Assembly: GCF_002968285.2 (NCBI RefSeq)
Contig: NZ_CP134400.1
Span: 3,534,001 to 3,598,000, forward strand
From: Mycobacterium sp. ITM-2016-00318
GTDB lineage: Bacteria > Actinomycetota > Actinomycetes > Mycobacteriales > Mycobacteriaceae
Length of the DNA stretch: 64,000 nt
Reading direction: 5' to 3'
In this document: positions 46,648-55,741 of the stretch, piece by piece
Layout of the letters: every line of letters begins with the position of its first letter
Position numbering within the stretch: position 1 is the first letter of the stretch
Program-made: the position numbers and the translations under genes
Notes under the pieces: generated by a model
Database searches by the model: none
What the model was told of the DNA's origin: nothing
Seen by the model: the letters and a program-made list of their open reading frames with translations, nothing else

Positions 46648-47459
46648 CGGCGCGCCGGCGCGCCAGCCACGTCACTCCGCGCGACGCGGTCACGCGGCCG
46701 GAGACGCTGGTGGTCGAGGAGCCGCTGGAGATCCGCGTCGACGGGAAACCCGTGACCGTGACGATGCGGACCCCGGGCTCGGATGTCGAACTGGCGCAGG
46801 GCTTCCTGCTTACCGAGGGCGTCATCGGACACCGTGACGACCTGCTGACCGTGCGCTACTGCAAAGGCACGGGACCCGACAACCTCAACACCTACAACGT
46901 GCTCGATGCGACGCTCGCTCCCGGCGTGCAGATGCCGGAGGTCGACATCACCCGCAACTTCTACACGACGTCGTCCTGCGGGGTTTGCGGCAAGGCGTCC
47001 CTCGATGCGGTTCGCACCATCAGCCGTCACTCGCCCGGCGATGACGCCTCCCGGGTCGACTCCGCGGCGCTGTCGGCGATGCCGGAGAGGTTGCGCGCCG
47101 AGCAGAAGGTGTTCGCCAGCACCGGCGGGTTGCACGGCGCCGCGCTCTTCGACGTCGACGGCACCGTGTTGGTGGTGCGCGAGGACGTCGGCAGGCACAA
47201 CGCCGTCGACAAGGTCATCGGCTGGGCCGTCGAACAGAACAGGGTCCCGCTGACCGGCACCGTCCTGCTGGTCAGCGGCCGCGCATCGTTCGAGCTCACC
47301 CAGAAGGCGGTGATGGCGGGGATTCCGGTGCTCGCCGCGGTGTCGGCGCCGTCGTCGCTCGCGGTCGATCTGGCCAGCCAGTCGGGGCTGACGCTGGTGG
47401 CGTTCCTACGCGGTGACTCGATGAACGTCTACACCCGACCCGACCGCATCAAGCGCTAG
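46635..47459 (+). CDS. fdhD: sulfurtransferase FdhD, formate dehydrogenase accessory protein
   Basis: A 274-residue protein, [20 protein letters not shown], with [20 protein letters not shown] and the essential Cys loop [12 protein letters not shown] (about residue 115). The nucleotide/cofactor-binding C-terminal half holds [13 protein letters not shown] and [13 protein letters not shown]. FdhD passes sulfur from IscS-type desulfurase to the molybdenum cofactor, activating formate dehydrogenases. It is co-expressed with the YdeP-type gene it overlaps. Confidence 0.95.
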   Translation: MGRVTARRRASHVTPRDAVTRPETLVVEEPLEIRVDGKPVTVTMRTPGSDVELAQGFLLTEGVIGHRDDLLTVRYCKGTGPDNLNTYNVLDATLAPGVQMPEVDITRNFYTTSSCGVCGKASLDAVRTISRHSPGDDASRVDSAALSAMPERLRAEQKVFASTGGLHGAALFDVDGTVLVVREDVGRHNAVDKVIGWAVEQNRVPLTGTVLLVSGRASFELTQKAVMAGIPVLAAVSAPSSLAVDLASQSGLTLVAFLRGDSMNVYTRPDRIKR

Positions 47460-47468
47460 CCATCTGGC

Positions 47469-47517
47469 GATTTCGGCGCGTTCAGGCTCGCTGAGGGTGA
47501 CTTAGCGCGCCCAAACC
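47469..47517. terminator. imperfect inverted repeat after fdhD
   Basis: GATTTCGGCGCG (47469-47480) pairs with CGCGCCCAAACC (47506-47517) with two mismatches, 10 bp past the fdhD stop. There is no U-run. The sequence resembles the element at 41205-41245. Confidence 0.5.
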
Positions 47518-47597
47518 ACGGCGTCTACCTGCGTTCTCCCCCTAATCTCCAGGAAACCTCCAAGCTCGCGTCTCGATGGTGACCGAGCATAAATCGC

Positions 47598-48896
47598 ATG
47601 CCAGAAATCCTCATCGCAGCGCTGTCGCCCATCGGACACATCGGACCCTTGCTGAACGTCGCACGCGGGTTGGTCGACCGCGGAGACCGCGTCACCGCCT
47701 TGTCGGGGGCCGACCGTGCTAACCAGATCCGAGCCGTCGGGGCAACGCCGGCGACGCTGCCGCCGCAGGGCGACCTCGATCTGGCGCTGCTGGACTCCGA
47801 CACTGGCCGCGAACAGACCAGCGGCATCAAGCGGCTCAACTTCGACGTCGTGCGGTTGTTCGTCGCACCCATGCCGCATCAGGCGAAGGCGCTGGCTGAA
47901 CTGTTGGCGCAGAGGCGGTTCGACGCGATCCTCGCCGACTACGGGTTCTTCGGGGTACTGCCGTTCACGCTGGGAGAGCGCACCGCGCGACCGCCGGTGC
48001 TCCTTTACTCCACAACCCCGCTGATGATCAGCAGCCGCGACACCGCGCCTGCCGGTCTCGGGCTGCCGCCGTCGACGAGCACGCTGGGGCGGTTACGCAA
48101 TCGGGCGCTGAACGTGTTGTCGCACAGGGTCTTGCTGCGTCAGTCGCAGAAAGCGACCAACTATCAGCTGAACCGGCTGAATTCGCGCGAACTGCCCATG
48201 TTCCTGTTCGACTCCGGCGTGCTGGCCGACCGGCTCATCGCGCCGACAGTACCCGAGTTCGACTATCCGCGAACCGATTTGCCGGCCAACGTGCGCTATG
48301 TCGGAATGGTGGATCCGACGCCGACGGCAACGTTCAACCCACCGTTGTGGTGGCCGAAACTCGACGGTGACCGCCCTGTTGTGCACGTCACCCAGGGCAC
48401 CATCGACAACACCGACTTCGGCCGGTTGTTGCAACCGACCATCGAGGCGCTGGCCGACGAGAACGTGATGGTCGTCGCCACCACCGGCGGCCCGCCCGTG
48501 TCGGAGCTGGGCTTCTCATTGCCGCCGAATATCTATGTCGCCGAGTATCTTCCGCATGATCTGTTGCTGCCGAAGGTCGACGTGATGGTGACCAACGGCG
48601 GCTACGGCGCCGTGCAGCGGGCACTGTCGACGGGTGTGCCGTTGGTGGTCGCCGGGGATACCGAGGACAAGCCGGAGGTGGCGGCACGCGTCGCGTGGTC
48701 GGGCGCGGGCATCGACCTGCGGACCGGCGCGCCCACCGATAAGGCGATCCGCCATGCGGTGCGCGAGGTGCTCGGCGACGGCCGCTACCTGAGCCGCGCG
48801 CGCGAACTGGAAGTGGCGTACGCGCAGCGCTGCGGCATCGCCGAGATCGCCGCCCTCATCGACGAGGTCGTCGGCGAACGGGCGGTGGCGTCATGA
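47598..48896 (+). CDS. MGT/UGT-type glycosyltransferase (GT1 family)
   Basis: A 432-residue GT-B-fold enzyme, MPEILIAALSPIGHIGPLLN, with the acceptor-side loop SPIGHIGP. The C-terminal nucleotide-sugar domain is around VVHVTQGTIDNTDFG and VMVTNGGYGAVQRALSTGVP. The usual HGGxGT of the donor site is NGGYGA here, so the diphosphate-contacting His is Asn, an unusual change for macrolide/rhamnosyl-type GT1 enzymes. It may glycosylate a lipid or small molecule. No signal peptide is seen. Two envelope proteins follow closely. Confidence 0.88.
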   Translation: MPEILIAALSPIGHIGPLLNVARGLVDRGDRVTALSGADRANQIRAVGATPATLPPQGDLDLALLDSDTGREQTSGIKRLNFDVVRLFVAPMPHQAKALAELLAQRRFDAILADYGFFGVLPFTLGERTARPPVLLYSTTPLMISSRDTAPAGLGLPPSTSTLGRLRNRALNVLSHRVLLRQSQKATNYQLNRLNSRELPMFLFDSGVLADRLIAPTVPEFDYPRTDLPANVRYVGMVDPTPTATFNPPLWWPKLDGDRPVVHVTQGTIDNTDFGRLLQPTIEALADENVMVVATTGGPPVSELGFSLPPNIYVAEYLPHDLLLPKVDVMVTNGGYGAVQRALSTGVPLVVAGDTEDKPEVAARVAWSGAGIDLRTGAPTDKAIRHAVREVLGDGRYLSRARELEVAYAQRCGIAEIAALIDEVVGERAVAS

Positions 48897-48962
48897 GTTG
48901 CGCCGATCCGTTCGGCAGGCCGCCGCTCCCATCCCCGAAACCCTCGAAGTCAGGAGAACGTC

Positions 48963-49568
48963 ATGAAGATCCGCGGTCCAGTGGTCACCCTTGGCGCCGT
49001 CGTTGCAGTCGGCGCGGGGATGTGGCTCGTCAACGTCTCGGCGCAGAACGAGACGCAACCGGCCGCTGAGGCGCCGATATCGGTCTCGGCACCGTCGTCG
49101 ACCACAACGCCCCGGGTGCAGCAGTTTCCTGCCAAAGCCGACTACCTCGGCACCGTATCCACCACCTACGGCGCGATCACGCTCGACATCAGGGTCGACG
49201 GAAACAGGGCCGTCGCCTACGCCTGCGACGGCAACTCGGTCGAGGTGTGGCTGCGCGGAGACGCGACAAACGGCGTGGCCATGCTCGCGAGCAGGGACAA
49301 CGCCAGCACGCTCGACGGACGGCTACGTGGCTCGACGGTCGCGGGCACGCTGCAGGTTCGCGGCAAGGCCTGGCAGTTCGTCGCGACGGAGGTCCACGAG
49401 CCGGCCGGTCTCTATGTCGACCAGGGCGTCGACGGCCGCAGCAGTTGGATCGTCGACGCGGACGGAACGGTCACCGGTGTGCTGCGCCGCCCTGACGGTT
49501 CGTCGGTGCCCGCACCGGCGCTGGCGGGCGACGCGACGCGGGTGAACGGGGACACCGATGTCGTCTGA
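48963..49568 (+). CDS. secreted or membrane-anchored protein of unknown function
   Basis: A 201-residue protein with an N-terminal signal/anchor helix (MKIRGPVVTLGAVVAVGAGM, then WLVNVSAQ), a Ser/Thr-rich linker, and a beta-rich domain from about residue 58 (YLGTVSTTYGAITLDIRVDG, RAVAYACDGNSVEVWLRG, GTLQVRGKAWQFVATEVHEP). AGGAG upstream of the ATG supports the start. It overlaps the DUF6529 gene by 11 bp, so the two act together. The family is not recognised; an extracytoplasmic partner for the membrane protein is the simplest reading. Confidence 0.75.
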   Translation: MKIRGPVVTLGAVVAVGAGMWLVNVSAQNETQPAAEAPISVSAPSSTTTPRVQQFPAKADYLGTVSTTYGAITLDIRVDGNRAVAYACDGNSVEVWLRGDATNGVAMLASRDNASTLDGRLRGSTVAGTLQVRGKAWQFVATEVHEPAGLYVDQGVDGRSSWIVDADGTVTGVLRRPDGSSVPAPALAGDATRVNGDTDVV

Positions 49569-50127
49569 CACGCAAACGATCCGAGCCGCGCGCACGAGGG
49601 GTGGCGTATCGGCCGCGATCGCGGTCATCATCGGTGCGCTGGTCGCCGTCGGGCTCGGGGTGTTCGGAAAGGTCCATGAGCCGCAGTTCTTCTCCGTGAA
49701 CCTCGCGGGCTTCTCCAGTCCTGTCGCGGTGAAGTCGTGGCTGGCCACGCTGGCGACCTCGCTCGCGGTGTTCCAGTTGGCGTCCGCATTCGTGATGTAC
49801 CGCTTGACGCCGCGAGGCAATGCGCCTGCGTGGATCGCCGTCGCACACGTCTGGTCGGGCAGGCTTGCCGTATTGGCCAGCGTCCCGGTCGCCGTGCATT
49901 GCCTGTACGCCTTGGGTTTTCAGTCCTCCGACAGCAGAGTGCTGTTCCATTCGCTGTTCGGGTGCTTCTTCTACGGCGCGTTCGTGACGAAGATGCTGCT
50001 GTTGACGCGCAAAGGGCTCCGGCCGTGGGTGCTGCCGATCGCCGGCGGCCTGGTGTTCTTCGGCCTCGTCTACGTCTGGCTGACATCGGCTCTGTGGTTC
50101 TTCGATACCACCGGCATCACCTTCTGA
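49558..50127 (+). CDS. DUF6529-like, cytochrome b561-like membrane protein
   Basis: A 189-residue protein with five hydrophobic segments (SAAIAVIIGALVAVGLGVF, SWLATLATSLAVFQLASAFV, GRLAVLASVPVAVHCLYALG, SLFGCFFYGAFVTKMLLL, WVLPIAGGLVFFGLVYVWLT). His residues near membrane edges (AHVWSGR, AVHCLYALG, LFHSLFG) could ligate b-type haem, as proposed for such proteins. Family members often stand beside a Rieske protein; a broken piece of one follows directly here (50134-50229), suggesting that a small redox module has lost a part. Confidence 0.72.
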   Translation: MSSDTQTIRAARTRGGVSAAIAVIIGALVAVGLGVFGKVHEPQFFSVNLAGFSSPVAVKSWLATLATSLAVFQLASAFVMYRLTPRGNAPAWIAVAHVWSGRLAVLASVPVAVHCLYALGFQSSDSRVLFHSLFGCFFYGAFVTKMLLLTRKGLRPWVLPIAGGLVFFGLVYVWLTSALWFFDTTGITF

Positions 50128-50133
50128 CCGTGA

Positions 50134-50229
50134 CAACGAGAAACGACGTTCGCACTGTCGTCGGTATGCCCGCACGCGGGATGCAAGGTCAACCAGATCG
50201 TCGACGGCGATTCGATTCGTGTGGAGTAG
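50134..50229 (+). pseudogene. Rieske [2Fe-2S] protein fragment
   Basis: In the frame beginning at 50134 the translation contains TFALSSVCPHAGCKVNQIVD then GDSIRVE and a stop. CPHAGC is Rieske box I (CxHxGC) and the flanks match actinobacterial Rieske proteins. The second box (CPCHG) and both ends of the protein are missing, and a stop codon precedes the fragment. It is therefore a remnant of a gene that would normally follow the DUF6529 gene, lost by deletions on both sides. Confidence 0.65.
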
Positions 50230-50274
50230 CCCACTACGCGCGCCCGCGGAGCCGTGCGAGGAAAGAGTGGACAC

Positions 50275-50418
50275 ATGGTCACCAACCTGCAGTTCGCCGG
50301 CGTCGCGGCCTACCTGCTGTGGTGTTTGTGCGCCTCGCTGAGTGACAGGTTCGGAGCCGGCGGGCAAGACGTCGAGTCGGCTAGCGACGAAAGCGACAAA
50401 ACCGTGCCGGTCGCATGA
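50275..50418 (+). CDS. 47-residue small protein, possibly membrane-associated
   Basis: The ATG at 50275 opens a frame coding for MVTNLQFAGVAAYLLWCLCA followed by a short acidic tail (DVESASDESDKTVPVA). The first half is a good short membrane helix with two Cys; the second half is polar. An AGGAAAG sequence lies 12 bp upstream. It follows the Rieske remnant and may belong to the same decayed redox locus, or be chance. No family is recognised. Confidence 0.4.
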   Translation: MVTNLQFAGVAAYLLWCLCASLSDRFGAGGQDVESASDESDKTVPVA

Positions 50419-50634
50419 TCAATAGGCGCACCATGGGGTCGTGGGGGCGTTGTTCGAGGGGTACGACGCCCTGCGACCGCCTCCTGCGCGCCGTCACACC
50501 TCGTCGTTGACGACGCGCACGCGGACGTCGAGCCTGAATCTTTGCCGTCGATCAGCAGGTTGAGGAACTTCGCCGTCTGAGGATGGGACGTCAAGGGTGT
50601 CGAGCAGCTGCACGGCTGGACACCCGGATAAACG

Positions 50635-51915
50635 CTAGGCGCTCTTGTCGCGGCGCTCGGGCCGAGCGGGCTTGCGCGGCACGATCGTCGGCAGCACGTT
50701 GTCCTCGACGGTTTCCTTGGTGACGACCACCTTGGCGACGTCGTCGCGGCTGGGGATGTCGTACATCACCGGCAGCAGAACTTCTTCCATGATGGCGCGC
50801 AGGCCGCGGGCCCCGGTGCCGCGGTGGATGGCCTGATCGGCAATGGATGAGAGCGCCTCTTCGGTGAATTCCAACTCGACGCCGTCCATCTCGAAGAGCC
50901 GCGTGTACTGCTTGACCAACGCGTTCTTCGGCTCGGACAGGATCTTGACGAGCGAGTCCTTGTCGAGGTTCGTCACCGACGCCACGACGGGCAGTCGGCC
51001 GATGAACTCGGGAATCAACCCGAACTTGATCAGGTCTTCGGGCATGACCTCGGCGAAGTGGTCCTGGGTGTCGATCTCGGCCTTGGAATGCACCTCGGCG
51101 CCGAAGCCCAGCCCGCGCTTGCCGACCCGGTCAGAGACGATCTTCTCGAGACCCGAGAACGCGCCCGCCACGATGAACAGCACGTTGGTGGTGTCGATCT
51201 GGATGAACTCCTGGTGTGGATGCTTGCGGCCGCCCTGCGGAGGCACCGACGCCTGCGTGCCCTCGAGGATCTTCAGCAGCGCCTGCTGCACGCCCTCGCC
51301 GGAGACGTCGCGGGTGATCGACGGGTTCTCGCTCTTGCGGGCGATCTTGTCGACCTCGTCGATGTAGATGATGCCGGTTTCGGCGCGCTTGACGTCGTAG
51401 TCGGCGGCCTGGATCAGCTTGAGCAGAATGTTCTCGACGTCCTCACCGACGTAACCGGCCTCGGTCAGTGCGGTGGCGTCGGCGATCGCGAAGGGGACGT
51501 TGAGCATCTTGGCCAGCGTCTGCGCAAGGTAGGTCTTGCCGCAGCCGGTGGGTCCGAGCATGAGGATGTTGGACTTGGCCAGTTCGACGGGCTCGGCGCG
51601 CGAGTCGCGCATCTTCTCGCCGGCCTGGATGCGCTTGTAATGGTTGTAGACGGCGACGGCCAGTGTTCGCTTAGCGGTGTCCTGCCCGATGACATAGCCC
51701 TCGAGGAAATCGCGAATTTCCGACGGCTTGGGCAATTCGTCGAGTTTTACGTCGTCGGCGTCGGCCAATTCCTCTTCGATGATCTCGTTGCAGAGGTCGA
51801 TGCATTCATCACAGATGTACACGCCGGGGCCGGCGATGAGCTTTTTGACCTGCTTTTGACTCTTCCCGCAGAACGAGCACTTCAGCAGGTCACCGCCGTC
51901 TCCGATGCGCGCCAT
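50635..51915 (-). CDS. clpX: ATP-dependent Clp protease ATP-binding subunit ClpX
   Basis: A 426-residue AAA+ unfoldase. The N-terminal zinc-binding domain has two Cys pairs (CSFCGKSQ and CDECIDLC, residues about 14-40). Walker A is [18 protein letters not shown] (about 120), Walker [12 protein letters not shown] (about 185), with sensor residues downstream and the ClpP-docking loop IGF replaced by the nearby GLGFG region. It recognises tagged or native substrates and feeds them to ClpP1P2. It is separated from clpP2 by about 375 bp, so it probably has its own promoter. The gene marks the right edge of the inserted catabolic island. Confidence 0.97.
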   Translation of the reverse strand: MARIGDGGDLLKCSFCGKSQKQVKKLIAGPGVYICDECIDLCNEIIEEELADADDVKLDELPKPSEIRDFLEGYVIGQDTAKRTLAVAVYNHYKRIQAGEKMRDSRAEPVELAKSNILMLGPTGCGKTYLAQTLAKMLNVPFAIADATALTEAGYVGEDVENILLKLIQAADYDVKRAETGIIYIDEVDKIARKSENPSITRDVSGEGVQQALLKILEGTQASVPPQGGRKHPHQEFIQIDTTNVLFIVAGAFSGLEKIVSDRVGKRGLGFGAEVHSKAEIDTQDHFAEVMPEDLIKFGLIPEFIGRLPVVASVTNLDKDSLVKILSEPKNALVKQYTRLFEMDGVELEFTEEALSSIADQAIHRGTGARGLRAIMEEVLLPVMYDIPSRDDVAKVVVTKETVEDNVLPTIVPRKPARPERRDKSA

Positions 51916-52292
51916 GGTGGTGAAGTCCCTACTTCCTGTAGCAGTCGTTCTATCTCAAGCGTGTGGGCCGCCTCGGGCGTTCACCCGACGCTACCCGCTC
52001 ATTCCGGCGCGGTGCGACCCATAAAGCCGAATCGCGTCGGTGGTATTCAGCTGTGTTGCAGAACATATCGCCTCACGCGTCCCACGACCCCCATGACGCA
52101 CCGGGAGTGTCCTTGGCGTGTCGCCGCTGTTACCGGACCGAGTTGCTGGCCCAGCTTGATCGTCGAGATGCGAGGTGTCGTTCGCAGCCTCCCACGATAC
52201 GGCTATCCGGCGACCTTCGCCTGGTTGACTCAGCGCTGACGGCGTCGGCCTCTTGGCAATTCGCGCCGTGAGCTCAGAGTCAAGGAAAGCGG
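51916..52292. other. intergenic region between clpP2 and clpX
   Basis: About 375 bp without a gene, carrying the clpX promoter and leader. In M. tuberculosis other genes (mmuM and Rv2459) lie here; no trace of them was seen. Confidence 0.5.
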
Positions 52293-52940
52293 TTACGCCG
52301 TCTGCGCGGAGAGCTTGCGGTACTCGAGGACGGTGTCGATCACGCCGTAATCCTTGGCCTCTTCTGCCGTGAGGATCTTGTCGCGGTCGGTGTCCTTGCG
52401 GATCTGCTCGGCGCTCTTACCGGTGTGATGCGCCAGCGTCGTCTCCATCAGCGTGCGCATCCGCTCGATCTCCTTGGCCTGGATCTCCAGATCGGAGAAC
52501 TGGCCCTGGATGACGCCGGACAGCGCGGGCTGGTGGATCAGGATGCGGGCGTTGGGCAGCGCCAGCCGCTTTCCGGGCGTACCCGCCGCGAGCAGCACCG
52601 CGGCGGCCGATGCGGCCTGGCCGAGGCACACCGTCTGGATGTCGGCGCGCACGTACTGCATGGTGTCGTAGATCGCCATCAGCGACGTGAACGAGCCGCC
52701 GGGCGAGTTGATGTACATGGTGATGTCGCGGTCGGGATCCAGCGACTCGAGGACCAGCAGCTGGGCCATGATGTCGTTGGCCGAGGCGTCGTCGACCTGC
52801 ACGCCGAGGAAGATGATGCGCTCCTCGAAGAGCTTGTTGTACGGGTTGGACTCCTTGACGCCGAAGCTCGAATGCTCGATGAATGACGGCAGGATGTAGC
52901 GGGCCTGCGGCTGCAGACGGGGATCTGTGTGATCGGTCAT
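52293..52940 (-). CDS. clpP2: ATP-dependent Clp protease proteolytic subunit 2
   Basis: A 215-residue serine peptidase. The catalytic Ser lies in [20 protein letters not shown] (about residue 110), the His in [20 protein letters not shown] (about 135) and the Asp further on in [18 protein letters not shown]. It starts [20 protein letters not shown], with an N-terminal propeptide. ClpP2 pairs with ClpP1 in the essential mixed tetradecamer, and is the ring to which ClpX or ClpC1 docks. Its ATG overlaps the clpP1 stop by 4 bp. Confidence 0.97.
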   Translation of the reverse strand: MTDHTDPRLQPQARYILPSFIEHSSFGVKESNPYNKLFEERIIFLGVQVDDASANDIMAQLLVLESLDPDRDITMYINSPGGSFTSLMAIYDTMQYVRADIQTVCLGQAASAAAVLLAAGTPGKRLALPNARILIHQPALSGVIQGQFSDLEIQAKEIERMRTLMETTLAHHTGKSAEQIRKDTDRDKILTAEEAKDYGVIDTVLEYRKLSAQTA

Positions 52941-53551
52941 TTGTCATCAAGTCCTGCGGTCGGGCCGGAGCCGTTGAGGCTGGCGCTGGTGATGATGTGG
53001 TCGACGAAGCCGTACTCGAGTGCTTCCGGCGCGGTGAACCAGCGGTCGCGATCAGAGTCGGCCTCGATGCGCTCGATGCTCTGTCCGGTGAACTCCGCGT
53101 TGAGCCGGAACATCTCCTTCTTGATGACCGAGAACTGCTCGGCCTGGATGGCGATGTCTGCGGCGCCACCGGTGATGCCGCCAAGCGGCTGGTGCATCAG
53201 GATGCGCGCGTGCGGCAGGGCGTAGCGCTTGCCCTTGGTGCCGGCGGCCAGCAGGAACTCACCCATCGAGGCGGCCATGCCCATGGCGTAGGTGGCGACG
53301 TCGCACGGCGCAAGCACCATGGTGTCGTAGACGGCCATGCCCGCGCTGATCGAGCCGCCCGGCGAGTTGATGTAAAGGTGGATGTCCTTGGTGGGATCCT
53401 CGGCCGACAGCAGAAGGATCTGCGCGCACAGCTTGTTGGCGATGTCGTCGTCGACCTGGGACCCCAGGAAGATGATGCGCTCGGCGAGCAAGCGCTCATA
53501 GACGGAGTCGACAAGGTTGAGACCTGTCCCGTTCGAACGCATGTCAGTCAC
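52937..53551 (-). CDS. clpP1: ATP-dependent Clp protease proteolytic subunit 1
   Basis: A 204-residue protein from the GTG at 53551 ([20 protein letters not shown]); an internal ATG at 53542 is possible, and the first residues are removed on maturation in any case. Catalytic Ser is in [20 protein letters not shown], His in [20 protein letters not shown], and Asp in [18 protein letters not shown]. It is co-expressed with clpP2. About 90 bp upstream, at the end of tig, lies a CGC-N5-GCG palindrome fitting the ClgR activator site. Confidence 0.96.
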   Translation of the reverse strand: MTDMRSNGTGLNLVDSVYERLLAERIIFLGSQVDDDIANKLCAQILLLSAEDPTKDIHLYINSPGGSISAGMAVYDTMVLAPCDVATYAMGMAASMGEFLLAAGTKGKRYALPHARILMHQPLGGITGGAADIAIQAEQFSVIKKEMFRLNAEFTGQSIERIEADSDRDRWFTAPEALEYGFVDHIITSASLNGSGPTAGLDDK

Positions 53552-53633
53552 GACTGGATACCTACTTTCTTCATAGCTCTCACCGAACACTAACCAACCT
53601 GCGCGGCGGCGCACTCCCTGACAGGGGCACGTT

Positions 53634-53644
53634 CGCTCAGAGCG
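53634..53644. promoter_or_regulatory. candidate ClgR-binding site upstream of clpP1P2
   Basis: CGCTCAGAGCG fits the CGCYNANRGCG core remembered for the actinobacterial Clp regulator ClgR, which is known to activate clpP1P2. It lies 83-93 bp before the clpP1 start and ends one base before the tig stop codon. Confidence 0.5.
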
Positions 53645-55096
53645 TCACTTGGCGTCGTCGGACGCCTCGTCGTCGGTCGTGTCGGCTTCGGTGGCTGCGG
53701 TCTCGTCGGCCGCGCTGGCAGCGTGTTCTACCTGCGCGGCGATCTGGGCGGCGATCTCGGCCGGATCCGTGCTCTGCGGCGGGCCGAAGAACTCGGTGGT
53801 GTCGATCACGTTGCCGTCGGTGTCGGTGACGGTGGCGCCGTGCACGACGGCGGCGACGGCAAGGCCGCGGCGCACGTCGGCGAACATGACGGGCAGCTGG
53901 TTGTTCTCCTGGAGGTACTGCAGGAGTTGCTGCGGCTCGAGGCCGTACTGGCGCGACATCAGAACGAGCCGCTCGGTGAGGTCGTTCTGACCGACCTGCA
54001 CGTTGAGCTTGTCGGCGATGGCGTCCATGACGAGCTGGGTCTTGACGGCGCGCTCGGAGTTCTCCTTGTTGTCCTTGTCGAACTCTTCGCGGCTGCTGCC
54101 CTGAGACTCCAGCGCCTTGGCGAACGCGTCCTCGTCGTGGTCGAGTTGGTGGATCGCGTTGTGGATGGTGTCGTCGATCTGCGCCTGCACGATCTTCTCG
54201 GGCAGCGGAATGTCGATCTCGTCGAGCAGGGTTTCGAGGGCCTTGTCGCGGATCTGCTCGGCCTGCTGCACGCGCTTGACGCGCTCGACCTGCTCCTTGA
54301 GGCTTTCCTTGAGCTCGTCGATGGTGTCGAATTCGCTTGCCAATTGCGCGAATTCGTCGTCGGGCTCGGGAAGCTCGCGCTCCTTGACGGACTTGACGGT
54401 GGCGGTCACCTGAGCCTCTTCGCCTGCGTGCTCACCGGCGGCCAGCGTGGTGGTGAAGACCTTGGTCTCCCCCTCCTTGAGGCCGACGATCGCGTCGTCG
54501 AGACCGTCGATCAGCTGGCCGGAGCCGACCTCGTGGGACAGGCCCTCGGTCTTCGCGTCGGGCACGTCCTCGCCGTCGACGGAGGCCGACAGGTCGATGG
54601 AGACGAAGTCGCCGTTCTCGACGGGGCGGTCGACGCCGGTAAGGGTGCCGAAGCGGGCGCGCAGGTTCTGGAGTTCGGTGTCGATGTCCTCGTCGCTCAC
54701 GTCGATCGGGTCGACCTCGATCTTGAGCGCCTCGAGGTCGGGGATGGTGACCTCGGGGCGGATGTCGACCTCGGCGGTGAAGACAAGCTCTTCGCCATCC
54801 TCGAGCTTGGTGATCTCGATGTCGGGCTGGCCGAGCGGCTTCACCTCCGACGTGGTGACGGCCTGGCTGTAGCGGCTGGGCAGGGCGTCGTTGACGACCT
54901 GTTCGAGGACGGCACCGCGGCCGATGCGGGCTTCGAGCAGCTTACGCGGCGCCTTGCCTGGACGGAAGCCGGGCAGCCGGACCTGCTGCGCGAGCTGGGA
55001 GAACGCCCGGTCGAAGTCGGGCTCCAGCTCGGTGAAGGGCACCTCCACATTGATGCGAACCCGTGTTGGGCTCAACTGCTCGACGGTGCTCTTCAC
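53645..55096 (-). CDS. tig: trigger factor, ribosome-associated chaperone and prolyl isomerase
   Basis: A 483-residue protein, [20 protein letters not shown], with the ribosome-binding signature in [19 protein letters not shown] (residues about 40-58). The FKBP-type PPIase domain lies around 160-245 ([40 protein letters not shown]), followed by the long helical C-terminal domain. The end is an Ala/Thr/Asp/Glu-rich tail of about 40 residues, characteristic of mycobacterial trigger factors. It greets nascent chains at the ribosome exit. The order tig-clpP1-clpP2 on one strand is conserved. Confidence 0.97.
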   Translation of the reverse strand: MKSTVEQLSPTRVRINVEVPFTELEPDFDRAFSQLAQQVRLPGFRPGKAPRKLLEARIGRGAVLEQVVNDALPSRYSQAVTTSEVKPLGQPDIEITKLEDGEELVFTAEVDIRPEVTIPDLEALKIEVDPIDVSDEDIDTELQNLRARFGTLTGVDRPVENGDFVSIDLSASVDGEDVPDAKTEGLSHEVGSGQLIDGLDDAIVGLKEGETKVFTTTLAAGEHAGEEAQVTATVKSVKERELPEPDDEFAQLASEFDTIDELKESLKEQVERVKRVQQAEQIRDKALETLLDEIDIPLPEKIVQAQIDDTIHNAIHQLDHDEDAFAKALESQGSSREEFDKDNKENSERAVKTQLVMDAIADKLNVQVGQNDLTERLVLMSRQYGLEPQQLLQYLQENNQLPVMFADVRRGLAVAAVVHGATVTDTDGNVIDTTEFFGPPQSTDPAEIAAQIAAQVEHAASAADETAATEADTTDDEASDDAK

Positions 55097-55144
55097 GTCT
55101 GATGCTCCTCTTATATGTGTCGCGTCTCGGGGTCGTGCCGCTGG

Positions 55145-55218
55145 TCGGGGTGACAGGATTTGAACCTGCGGCCTTCCGCTCCCAAAGCGGATGCGCTACC
55201 AAGCTGCGCTACACCCCG
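55145..55218 (-). tRNA. tRNA-Pro (anticodon UGG)
   Basis: On the minus strand the gene begins CGGGGTGTAGCGCAGCTTGG and folds into a full cloverleaf. The acceptor stem is CGGGGTG/CACCCCG, the anticodon loop is TTTGGGA (anticodon TGG) and the T-arm is GCAGGTTCAAATCCTGT. The CCA end is encoded at 55142-55144. It lies between tig and the divergent tRNA-Gly. Confidence 0.96.
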
Positions 55219-55309
55219 CGGACCACCGCAGATACTACGGCCCAGGCACGCCGAACCTTTAATTGGATTTGGTCGGATAGCCGCCGGTACAGTGTTGTCC
55301 GCTGTACTC

Positions 55310-55380
55310 GCGGGCGTAGCTCAATGGTAGAGCCCTAGTCTTCCAAACTAGCTACGCGGGTTCGATTCCCGTCGCCCGCT
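55310..55380 (+). tRNA. tRNA-Gly (anticodon UCC)
   Basis: GCGGGCG pairs with CGCCCGC in the acceptor stem. The D-arm is AGCTCAATGGTAGAGC, the anticodon loop CTTCCAA (anticodon TCC) and the T-arm GCGGGTTCGATTCCCGT. The 71 nt are without an encoded CCA; the discriminator base is T. It faces away from the tRNA-Pro gene. Confidence 0.96.
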
Positions 55381-55741
55381 CTGAATGCTCTCAAGGGAGT
55401 ACGTCAACGGCGTTCGGGGGCTCGCGCGGTCCCGTTCGTCAGGGGTGCTCCGCCTCTGCCACGTCTCCGTAGATGTGGTTTGAGACTGCGGTTACTAAGT
55501 TGGCGCCTAGTGCGCTCATAGGCACCCGTCCACGACGGGACCCGACCTATATAGCCAACTCGCTCGCGACCCCTCCACCCGGCACTATGGGCTATCGCAG
55601 TCAGGTGACTGCGTCATCGGCAGCGCTGATAACTTCTGACGTCGTTGTCAATTTGCTGTCTTTTTGCTGTTTGAAGCCTCAATGGGTGCTATACATCACG
55701 AACGCCCCAATGCGCGAGGCGCTGGCTATGAGGGTGGCATC
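55381..55741. other. intergenic region downstream of tRNA-Gly
   Basis: About 360 bp with slightly lower GC and no convincing gene. It holds the promoter of the PE-PPE protein. No duplicated tRNA 3' end (attachment-site scar) was found. Confidence 0.5.

Noticed and set aside
50310..50594. 94-codon minus-strand frame between clpX and the small protein
   Set aside because: Low-complexity polar composition, overlaps the small plus-strand ORF, no recognisable features.
53723..55102. 459-codon plus-strand frame opposite tig
   Set aside because: Antisense shadow of tig with Leu/Val/Asp bias; tig itself is certain.
55310..55741. tRNA-Gly as integration site of a mobile element
   Set aside because: No integrase gene and no repeat of the tRNA 3' end was found downstream.
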